This document shows positions 7,758-12,500 of a DNA stretch of 12,500 bases, piece by piece. Source of the stretch: Bacteroidota bacterium (GTDB taxonomy: Bacteria > Bacteroidota > Bacteroidia > Bacteroidales > UBA1715); the NCBI GenBank assembly GCA_029266015.1, contig JAJUFK010000047.1:1-12500 (forward strand). The letters are read 5' to 3'. The notes under the pieces are model-generated. The model did not search any database. It had not been told where the DNA came from and saw only the letters and a list, made by a program, of their open reading frames with translations. The translations under genes and the position numbers were made by a program. The first letter of the stretch is position 1; every line of letters starts with the position of its first letter.

Positions 7758-7826
7758 GTATGGTTTTATTACAATATGGAATAAGCTATCTCACAAATGA
7801 ATAATTTGTTTACGCCACCACCATAT
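7742..7826 (-). promoter_or_regulatory. Alternative pairings of the trp attenuator
   Basis: Minus-strand segments allow mutually exclusive folds. TGTGAG at 7795-7790, overlapping the leader stop codon, is complementary to CTCACA at 7747-7742, which forms the loop and top of the terminator's 5' arm; a few flanking wobble pairs can extend this. It would act as antiterminator when the ribosome stalls on the Trp codons and be masked when the ribosome reaches the stop. In addition ATATGG at 7826-7821, covering the first Trp codon, can pair with CCATAT at 7779-7774, and a second ACCATA at 7763-7758 offers the same pairing, a possible protector stem. The pairings are seen in sequence; their use is inferred. 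Confidence 0.55.
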
Positions 7827-7844
7827 ATGTAATTGTTGTTTCAT
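7791..7844 (-). CDS. trpL: trp operon leader peptide with three tandem Trp codons
   Basis: A 17-codon open frame encodes MKQQLHIWWWRKQIIHL, ending in TGA. Codons 8-10 are three consecutive TGG codons, far above chance for so short a peptide, and the frame sits 33 nt before a Rho-independent terminator and 80 nt before trpE. This is the arrangement of ribosome-mediated trp attenuation: scarce charged tRNA-Trp stalls the ribosome on codons 8-10 and lets an antiterminator form, whereas plentiful tRNA-Trp lets the ribosome reach the stop codon and the terminator folds. The start region (AAGTAAGAT before ATG) has only a weak ribosome binding site, as is usual in Bacteroidota. The symbol trpL is by functional analogy with enterobacteria; homology is not implied. 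Confidence 0.9.
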   Translation of the reverse strand: MKQQLHIWWWRKQIIHL

Positions 7845-7860
7845 ATCTTACTTATTTATG

Positions 7861-7892
7861 CAAATATTATAAAATTTTTAATAAAAATCAAT
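7861..7892 (-). promoter_or_regulatory. Candidate trp operon promoter
   Basis: On the minus strand ATTG (7892-7889) is followed after 20 nt by AATATTTG (7868-7861), one mismatch from the Bacteroidota -7 box TAnnTTTG. It lies 16 nt before the leader ATG, so a start about seven bases downstream would leave a very short 5' leader before the peptide. Confidence 0.5.
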
Positions 7893-7935
7893 GTTCTAAG
7901 TTTTTTTTAGTTAAAAAATATATAACATATTTAAT

Positions 7936-7963
7936 ATTAACGATTTATACAAGTATTGTTAAT
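7936..7963. promoter_or_regulatory. Imperfect dyad, possible operator
   Basis: ATTAACGAT (7936-7944) and ATTGTTAAT (7955-7963) are inverted copies matching at 8 of 9 positions, with a 10-nt spacer. The half-site spacing is about two helical turns, which suits a dimeric regulator, and the site lies between two divergent promoters. In such AT-rich DNA chance is a serious alternative. Confidence 0.25.
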
Positions 7964-8012
7964 GTAGAATTGCTATAAATTGTATTTTAATAATTATATT
8001 TTTTTTAATACA

Positions 8013-8040
8013 GCAATATGTTTAAATGAAAAACATTTGC
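8013..8040. promoter_or_regulatory. Imperfect dyad just upstream of the barrel-gene promoter
   Basis: GCAATATGTTT (8013-8023) and AAACATTTGC (8031-8040) are inverted copies with one bulged base and a 7-nt spacer. The right arm ends 5 nt before the -33 element at 8046, where an activator would be expected to bind. No regulator can be named. Confidence 0.25.
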
Positions 8041-8045
8041 ATACA

Positions 8046-8078
8046 CTTGTTTTTTACAATAAAATAACAGTATATTTG
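8046..8078 (+). promoter_or_regulatory. Bacteroidota-type promoter of the tandem barrel genes
   Basis: CTTG (8046-8049), a 21-nt spacer and TATATTTG (8071-8078), a perfect match to the TAnnTTTG -7 box. The start codon at 8098 follows 19 nt later, so the 5' untranslated leader is short. Confidence 0.65.
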
Positions 8079-8097
8079 TATAGTAGATACGAATACT

Positions 8098-8772
8098 ATG
8101 CGGCGATATTTATTGGTAATACTATTTTTTTTTAGTTTAGAGAATCTTAATGCACAAATTTCGCATTTATTTTTCGTATCAGGTGGAGTTAGTATAGCAA
8201 CTGATGTAATAATAACTGATAGTAAATTTCAAGATATGAATGGGTATTCATTAAATTATCAACATTTACAATGGAATTATACAACTCTTATGTTAGATGG
8301 CAGAATGAATCTTTTTACTATTGGAAATAGTTCGTCAGTTTCAATCTCTACAATTCCTTCGGTTGGGTTTGGTATGGCGTATGAAATATATGATGGCGGA
8401 ACTTGGTATAGTTTAGGAGCGGGTGTACCTGCATTTTTGGAATATAATTTTGGAAATGCGTCACAATATAATGCATTACAAAATTTTGGTTTTGTAGTTG
8501 GTTTAGGATATGAATATCATATATATCCATTAATTGCATATCCTGTTTCTGAGACACATTTAAATGTATCGGAATTCAGAAAAATATGGTCACAACCGGT
8601 TTTTGAATTAGGTTTACGGTATTATAATAAAAAAAATAGGGCAAAAGAAGTAAATTTTAAGCTCGGATATGGTGATAAAGGAAAAGATTTTATTATTTTT
8701 GGTGGTAATACTGAAAATGCAAAACAAACAATGAGTTTTAGGGTTGCATTTGTAAGATTTTTTAACTATTGA
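8098..8772 (+). CDS. Predicted outer-membrane beta-barrel protein, first of a tandem pair
   Basis: A 224-residue exported protein of unknown function. It begins with a signal peptide of about 20 residues (hydrophobic YLLVILFFFSL, ending NAQ, the cleavage style common in Bacteroidota). The mature part has alternating hydrophobic and polar residues, many Gly, Tyr and Phe, and ends in FRVAFVRFFNY, whose terminal aromatic is typical of barrel proteins recognised by BamA. It is paralogous to the next gene: GRMNLF, NSSS, the VPxFxExNxG pattern, GFVVGLGYEYHIYP and the IW...PV block recur in the same order. It starts 19 nt after a good promoter, divergent from the trp operon. A small porin-like or barrel scaffold role is inference; no specific family is recognised. 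Confidence 0.75.
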   Translation: MRRYLLVILFFFSLENLNAQISHLFFVSGGVSIATDVIITDSKFQDMNGYSLNYQHLQWNYTTLMLDGRMNLFTIGNSSSVSISTIPSVGFGMAYEIYDGGTWYSLGAGVPAFLEYNFGNASQYNALQNFGFVVGLGYEYHIYPLIAYPVSETHLNVSEFRKIWSQPVFELGLRYYNKKNRAKEVNFKLGYGDKGKDFIIFGGNTENAKQTMSFRVAFVRFFNY

Positions 8773-8798
8773 GTATACATATATTAAATATACAAACT

Positions 8799-9473
8799 AT
8801 GAAACGATTACTGTCGCTACTACTTTTTGTAAGTGTATTAACACAAGGTTTTTCTCAATTTAATGAACGATTGTTCGGACAAATTGGGGGAACAGTTGGT
8901 TTTGATTTTACGCGTAGTTCAGGTAAAATTTTAAATGTTGATTTCAGCAATACTCAAATTAATTATGCTTCTGTATTTTTTGCAGGACGAATGAATTTTT
9001 TGGAATTATCAAATAATTCATCTATGTCATTAGCTTTGCATCCAACATTTAGTATAGGAAGAGCATATAATGAAGTTGGTGGTGGTGCAAATTTTTCGTT
9101 GCGCGTACCTTTTTTTATGGAATTAAATCTAGGAGCAGCATCAACGGTTTCTACTCGTAAAAACGAAGGGTTTGCTATAGGTATGGGAGTTCAATATGTG
9201 AGATATCCATTTTTTTCTAATGGTATTGTGCCAGTAGCTATTGATAGAAATAGAAAACCGGTTGCCATGAGTGCAATTTGGTATGAGCCTGTAATGCAAA
9301 TGGGATATAAATTTTTTGGAAAAAATTATTATTGTAAAGAAATAAATTTGCGAGCTTCTTATGCTATGCCTATGGGGATAGTAAATAACGATACTGATCT
9401 TATTACAAGTAAGATTGAAAAATTTAATTCGGTAGGAGTGATGATATCATTTTTACAGTATATTAATTATTAA
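8799..9473 (+). CDS. Predicted outer-membrane beta-barrel protein, second of a tandem pair
   Basis: A 224-residue exported protein, the same length as its upstream neighbour and visibly related to it. The ATG at 8799 is preferred over an in-frame TTG at 8769 because it directly precedes a signal peptide (MKRLLSLLLFVSVLTQGFSQ) and the TTG overlaps the previous stop. Shared blocks include GRMNF, NNSSMSL, RVPFFMELNLG, GFAIGMGVQYVRYP and a C-terminal ISFLQYINY with final Tyr. Identity between the pair is modest by eye, so the duplication is old. The genes are 26 nt apart, read from one promoter and end at one terminator. The function is unknown; a pairwise or hetero-oligomeric role at the outer membrane is possible but not shown. 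Confidence 0.75.
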   Translation: MKRLLSLLLFVSVLTQGFSQFNERLFGQIGGTVGFDFTRSSGKILNVDFSNTQINYASVFFAGRMNFLELSNNSSMSLALHPTFSIGRAYNEVGGGANFSLRVPFFMELNLGAASTVSTRKNEGFAIGMGVQYVRYPFFSNGIVPVAIDRNRKPVAMSAIWYEPVMQMGYKFFGKNYYCKEINLRASYAMPMGIVNNDTDLITSKIEKFNSVGVMISFLQYINY

Positions 9474-9492
9474 GTTTGTTTTCATATGTTTT

Positions 9493-9526
9493 AAAAAATG
9501 CCGATGTTACAATCGGCATTTTTTTT
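9493..9526 (+). terminator. Rho-independent terminator after the barrel genes
   Basis: AAAAAATGCCGAT (9493-9505) and ATCGGCATTTTTT (9512-9524) form a 13-bp stem with a 6-nt loop; the T tract runs 9519-9526. It begins 20 nt after the stop codon and ends only 14 nt before the next start codon. Confidence 0.92.
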
Positions 9527-9540
9527 ATAGGTAATGTATC

Positions 9541-10881
9541 ATGGAATATAAATTATCTGATTATGGGTCATTATCAATAGAACAATCTCCTATTGGTTCT
9601 ATGACTGCTGATTTTTCAACAACATTTAGAAAAGGTATTGATATAAATTTGGGAGTTGGATATGTAAATGATGATACAATTCCTTCAAATGAATTGCGTG
9701 AATGTTTTTCGTATGTATTGCAGCATAGTCATATATATAAAAGTTCATTGAATTATGGCGCGGCACAAGGTTCAAATCATTTGATACATGCTATTCGAGA
9801 TTATTATGTAACTAATGGAATTGGCAATGTAACTCAAAAAGATTTTGATTCTTTGCATATTGCAATAGGAGCAAATGGTGCAACAAGTATTCTTGATGCT
9901 ATAGCGGATGTTTTACCCAAAGGTATTGTGTTTACTGTAGAGCCAATGTATTATATTTATACAGAAACATTAAGACGTAAAGGTTATACAATTTGTGCAA
10001 TTCCTGAAACTGATGAAGGGATAGATATAAATTATCTGAAAAAATATATAGAAACATGTGATATACATACAATTAGTTTTTTCTATATTATTACAGTTAA
10101 TAATCCCACTACTCAAATAATTACTAATACATGTAAAAAAGAAATTGTTCACATAGCAGAGGATATATCAAGAAAACGTGGACATATAGTTCCTGTGATA
10201 TTTGACAAAGCATATGAAGATATCATTTATGATTCGTCAGTAGAAAAACCTGAGTCGGGATTATTATTTCAATCGTTACCATGTGTTTTTGAGGTTGGTA
10301 CATTGTCAAAAATAATAGCACCTGCCTTACGTATAGGATATGTAATTGCACAGTATAGTACTATGTTTTCTTCTATAATTCAAAGAAATAATGATGTGGG
10401 ATTTAGTGCTCCTTTAATTTTACAAGACGTTTCTTCGGTTTTTTTACAAAAATATATTAAACAACATAGAGAAAAAGTTATGGTTGGGTATGCTCAAAAA
10501 GCAAAAACAATTATTGATTATATACATAAATATTTAGGAAATTTTGTTGAACGAGTTCAAGGTGGAAAAGCAGGTTTTTATGTGTATATTACTTTTAAAA
10601 CTATTCAGACACATAGTTCATCAGATTTTTTTGCATTTTTATCTCATACTACAAAAAATTCTGTAATTGATGGAGAAAAAGGTAATGTAAATCCGAGATT
10701 ATTATATGTACCCGGAGAAATGTGTATGAATGAACATAGTGAACAACAAGAATTACGATATAGACAATTGCGAATTTCTTTTGGTTTTGAACCTATTGAG
10801 GAATTAGAACGAGCTGTTTTGCTTATGCAACAAGCCGCAGAATATGCTCAAAAAAAATCCCGATCGCGAATCGGGATTTAA
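9541..10881 (+). CDS. PLP-dependent aminotransferase, class I/II (fold type I)
   Basis: A cytoplasmic 446-residue aminotransferase of the aspartate-aminotransferase fold. Visible features are the substrate/cofactor loop NYGAAQGSNHL (71-81), the PLP-phosphate segment GANGATSILDA (110-120), VNNPTTQ (187-192, Asn188 contacting PLP), FDKAYED (221-227, with Asp222 and Tyr225), the Schiff-base lysine in GTLSKIIAPALRIGY (253-267, Lys257), GGKAGFYVYI (341-350) and RQLRISFGF (408-416), whose Arg411 should bind the substrate carboxylate. The layout is closest to the 2-aminoadipate/kynurenine/aromatic group related to MocR catalytic domains, but no N-terminal DNA-binding domain is present. Substrate cannot be assigned; an aromatic or branched-chain amino acid is a guess. 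The gene starts 14 nt after a terminator. Its last codons (KKSRSRIGI) lie inside a hairpin that looks like a terminator for the opposite strand. Confidence 0.88.
   Translation: MEYKLSDYGSLSIEQSPIGSMTADFSTTFRKGIDINLGVGYVNDDTIPSNELRECFSYVLQHSHIYKSSLNYGAAQGSNHLIHAIRDYYVTNGIGNVTQKDFDSLHIAIGANGATSILDAIADVLPKGIVFTVEPMYYIYTETLRRKGYTICAIPETDEGIDINYLKKYIETCDIHTISFFYIITVNNPTTQIITNTCKKEIVHIAEDISRKRGHIVPVIFDKAYEDIIYDSSVEKPESGLLFQSLPCVFEVGTLSKIIAPALRIGYVIAQYSTMFSSIIQRNNDVGFSAPLILQDVSSVFLQKYIKQHREKVMVGYAQKAKTIIDYIHKYLGNFVERVQGGKAGFYVYITFKTIQTHSSSDFFAFLSHTTKNSVIDGEKGNVNPRLLYVPGEMCMNEHSEQQELRYRQLRISFGFEPIEELERAVLLMQQAAEYAQKKSRSRIGI
10850..10879 (-). terminator. Minus-strand terminator hairpin inside the aminotransferase 3' end
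   Basis: AAATCCCGAT (10855-10864) and ATCGGGATTT (10870-10879) form a 10-bp stem with a 5-nt loop. On the minus strand the stem is followed by eight T residues (10857-10850); on the plus strand only three T precede AAAA. It therefore best serves transcripts arriving from the minus-strand oxidoreductase operon, although its sequence codes for the last residues and stop of the plus-strand gene. Confidence 0.65.
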
Positions 10882-10947
10882 AAAATTCATGGAAGAATAC
10901 CATGAAATGATATAACTATGAGTATGTTATTAGAACAATTAAGTAAT

Positions 10948-10987
10948 AAAAAACCCTATATTCAACTTTAGAAAATATAGGGTTTTT
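10948..10987. terminator. Bidirectional terminator between converging genes
   Basis: AAAAACCCTATATT (10949-10962) and AATATAGGGTTTTT (10974-10987) pair over 14 bp with an 11-nt loop. T runs flank it in both directions (T5 on plus, T6 on minus). It sits between the aminotransferase on the plus strand and the gamma-subunit gene on the minus strand and can terminate both. Confidence 0.88.
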
Positions 10988-11009
10988 AATTATATTTTGT
11001 AAAATAAAG

Positions 11010-11561
11010 TTAAATTTCTTGAATAGTTTCAACTATAGATGCTCCTTGTTTAAATGCTTCTAAATTTAAAGGAATAAGTTTATGTGATCGTTCCGGAAGA
11101 GATTTGTATAAGCCTTGTTCAACAAATTTAATATCTACTATTGGTAAAACTTTGAGTACTCCTCCTAAAACCATAATATTAAAAACTTTGGTGTTACCCA
11201 ATTCTACTGATGTTTTTGTTGCTGGTATATGATAAATATTTATATCTTTTCTACTAGGAAACGTTGTTAAACCATTACTGTCATAAAAAAGTTTGCCACC
11301 CGGTTTAACAGCTTTTTCAAATTTATTAAGAGATTGTTGATTTAGGATTATAATAGTATCAAATTCTTGTAATACAGGAGAATGAATTTTATGGTCGCCA
11401 ACTATTACGGTAACGTTTGCTGTACCTCCGCGCATTTCGGGGCCGTATGAAGGCATCCAACATACTTCTTTGCCTTGCATCATGCCTGCATAAGCCAAAA
11501 TTTTCCCCATTGATAACACACCTTGACCACCAAATCCTGCAATGAGTATTTCTTCATTCAT
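11010..11561 (-). CDS. korC: 2-oxoacid:ferredoxin oxidoreductase, gamma subunit
   Basis: The gamma subunit forms part of the core that oxidatively decarboxylates a 2-oxoacid to its acyl-CoA with ferredoxin as electron acceptor, in the cytoplasm of anaerobes. The 183-residue length and motifs fit the stand-alone gamma subunit: GFGGQGV near the N-terminus (9-15), SYGPEMRGGT (38-47), a central DTIIILNQ beta strand and a C-terminal N-I-M-V-L-G-G segment. It is the last gene of an operon, 33 nt after the beta subunit, followed by a bidirectional terminator. Substrate specificity (2-oxoglutarate, branched-chain 2-oxoacids or others) is not set by this subunit, so the kor symbol is provisional and vorC is equally possible. 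Confidence 0.92.
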   Translation of the reverse strand: MNEEILIAGFGGQGVLSMGKILAYAGMMQGKEVCWMPSYGPEMRGGTANVTVIVGDHKIHSPVLQEFDTIIILNQQSLNKFEKAVKPGGKLFYDSNGLTTFPSRKDINIYHIPATKTSVELGNTKVFNIMVLGGVLKVLPIVDIKFVEQGLYKSLPERSHKLIPLNLEAFKQGASIVETIQEI

Positions 11562-11594
11562 AGTTTCTATATTTTATATATAAAATAATATCAA

Positions 11595-12377
11595 TTATTG
11601 TGGAAGTTTTATATCGCCTAAAGGATAACTACGAAACATATTTTCCTCCATCCATTTATTAGCTTCAACAGGAGTCATTTTCCAACCTGAATTGCAATTG
11701 CTTACAATTTCAACAAAACTAACTCCTTTATTGAGTTTTTGATTTTCAAATGCTGTTATAATAGCTTTTTTGCATTTTCTCACATTTGCAGGAGTATGAA
11801 CAGATTGTCTGGTTACGTAATATGTACCGGGTAATTTTGCTACTAATTCTGTTAATGAAAGCGGATAGCCATGAGTGTCCATGTTTCTACCATAAGGAGA
11901 TGTAGATGATACCATTCCGGGAAGAGTTGTAGGAGCCATTTGGCCTCCGGTCATGCCATATATTCCATTGTTTATAAAAAAGATTGCAATATTTTCACCC
12001 CGATTGCAAGCATGAATTGTTTCTCCGGTTCCAATTGCAGCAAGGTCGCCATCGCCTTGATAGGTAAAAACATATTTATCGGGCATAGTTCGTTTAATAC
12101 CTGTAGCTACTGCAGGTGCTCTACCATGAGCAGCTTGTTGCACATCAATATTCATAAAGTCATATGCTATTACTGAACAGCCAACAGGAGCAACTCCTAT
12201 TGTTTGATGTGTTATGTCAAGTTCTTCTATTGCTTCCATTATTAAACGATGAGCAACGCCATGACCACACCCTCCACAATATGAAAATGGAGTATCTGTA
12301 AGATTTTTAGTTTTAGTAAAGATTTTTTCAGCACCTTGTGCTAATAATTCTTTTTTATATAGTTCCAAATCAGTCAT
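11595..12377 (-). CDS. korB: 2-oxoacid:ferredoxin oxidoreductase, TPP-binding beta subunit
   Basis: The beta subunit carries thiamine pyrophosphate, which attacks the 2-oxoacid. The 260-residue protein shows FSYCGGCGHG (31-40), a cofactor-proximal motif of short beta subunits, GVAPVGCS (61-68), AHGRAPAVATGIKR (83-96), the TPP/magnesium motif GDGDLAAIGTGE (108-119) and its partner NNGIYGMTGGQMAPTT (136-151). There is no ferredoxin-like insert, so the iron-sulfur protein is presumably separate, upstream of the alpha gene outside the window. It starts 6 nt after the alpha-subunit stop and lies 33 nt before the gamma gene, so the three are one operon. The symbol is provisional: the partial alpha subunit looks VorB-like, in which case this would be called vorA. 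Confidence 0.94.
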   Translation of the reverse strand: MTDLELYKKELLAQGAEKIFTKTKNLTDTPFSYCGGCGHGVAHRLIMEAIEELDITHQTIGVAPVGCSVIAYDFMNIDVQQAAHGRAPAVATGIKRTMPDKYVFTYQGDGDLAAIGTGETIHACNRGENIAIFFINNGIYGMTGGQMAPTTLPGMVSSTSPYGRNMDTHGYPLSLTELVAKLPGTYYVTRQSVHTPANVRKCKKAIITAFENQKLNKGVSFVEIVSNCNSGWKMTPVEANKWMEENMFRSYPLGDIKLPQ

Positions 12378-12383
12378 AATCTA

Positions 12384-12500
12384 TTATTTCAAAAATAACG
12401 AAATAAAATTATTGTAAACTTCGCTTGGTGAAGCTATAGACCCACCCATGCGGCCATAATGTTTTACTTCAATTTTTCCTTGAACGGCAAGTTGAACATC
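12384..12500 (-). CDS. 2-oxoacid:ferredoxin oxidoreductase, alpha subunit (C-terminal 38 residues)
   Basis: Only the last 38 codons and TAA stop are in the window; the gene continues beyond the right edge. The tail reads DVQLAVQGKIEV, then KHYGRMGGSIASP. The pattern V-x-L-A-V-x-G-K followed by YGRMGG recalls the end of VorB-type alpha subunits (3-methyl-2-oxobutanoate/2-oxoacid:ferredoxin oxidoreductase), which hold the substrate-binding pyrimidine-domain region. The gap to the beta start is 6 nt, which supports alpha-beta-gamma order in one operon. No ORF longer than this fragment can be judged here; the identification rests on the short tail plus context. Confidence 0.8.
   Translation of the reverse strand, partial: DVQLAVQGKIEVKHYGRMGGSIASPSEVYNNFISLFLK

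Larger units (their letters stand above)
7845..8097. other. Gene-free region between the divergent trp leader and outer-membrane genes
   Basis: This 253-nt, very AT-rich stretch holds the divergent promoters for the trp operon (7861-7892) and the barrel-protein genes (8046-8078). Between them are two imperfect dyads (7936-7963 and 8013-8040), listed separately. I see no further open frame, RNA gene or repeat. Confidence 0.6.

Noticed and set aside
8348..8557. 69-residue minus-strand open frame
   Set aside because: It lies wholly inside the first barrel gene and looks like an antisense shadow.
9970..10152. 60-residue minus-strand open frame
   Set aside because: It is antisense to the aminotransferase, with a composition expected from the complementary strand.
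10886..10906. 7-bp inverted repeat TTCATGG/CCATGAA after the aminotransferase
   Set aside because: The stem is short, has no T tract and lies between two better hairpins; probably chance.
10918..10971. 17-codon plus-strand open frame (starts MSMLLEQL)
   Set aside because: It runs into the bidirectional terminator, has no promoter or ribosome binding site, no run of one regulatory amino acid, and no biosynthetic gene follows on that strand, so a leader-peptide role is unlikely.
11940..12176. 78-residue plus-strand open frame
   Set aside because: It is antisense to the conserved TPP-binding region of the beta subunit.

Overview
This window most likely comes from an AT-rich (by eye roughly 30% GC) anaerobic member of the Bacteroidota, probably Bacteroidales-like. 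The evidence is the type of elongation factor Ts, a lipoprotein with a FISUMP-type C-terminal domain, secreted proteins whose signal peptides end in A/S-Q, promoters resembling the Bacteroidota -33/-7 pattern (TTTG, about 20 nt, TAnnTTTG), weak Shine-Dalgarno sequences, and a Vor/Kor-type 2-oxoacid:ferredoxin oxidoreductase. The standard genetic code fits all complete genes, and TAA is the main stop codon.

Layout, left to right. (1) Positions 1-549 hold the 3' part of tsf, with two in-frame TAA codons near the left edge, closed by a strong terminator. (2) pyrH (UMP kinase) is followed after 13 nt by a lipoprotein whose FISUMP-like domain is split by a long helical insertion; a perfect palindromic terminator closes this unit. 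(3) A secreted protein of about 660 residues carries a transglutaminase-like domain whose catalytic Cys and His are replaced, plus a long charged helical tail. (4) Converging on it from the minus strand is a compact trpE-trpG-trpD operon for the first two steps of tryptophan synthesis. It is preceded by a 17-codon leader peptide with three consecutive Trp codons and a Rho-independent terminator, a textbook-shaped attenuator. (5) A 253-nt gene-free stretch lies upstream of the leader, between the divergent trp and outer-membrane promoters, and holds two imperfect dyads. (6) Two tandem paralogous genes, both 224 codons, encode predicted outer-membrane beta-barrel proteins and end at a terminator. 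(7) A PLP-dependent fold-type I aminotransferase follows; its last codons form one arm of a hairpin that reads as a terminator on the other strand. (8) The right end, on the minus strand, holds the tail of an alpha subunit, then the beta (TPP-binding) and gamma subunits of a 2-oxoacid:ferredoxin oxidoreductase.

How the genes fit together: most of the window is housekeeping and core metabolism (translation, UMP phosphorylation, Trp synthesis, ferredoxin-linked 2-oxoacid oxidation) interspersed with envelope proteins of unknown role. I see no mobile element, CRISPR array, tRNA or rRNA. I do not see a clearly new multi-gene system. The items most worth a second look are the trp attenuator, the interrupted tsf, the inactivated transglutaminase-like protein and the split FISUMP lipoprotein.
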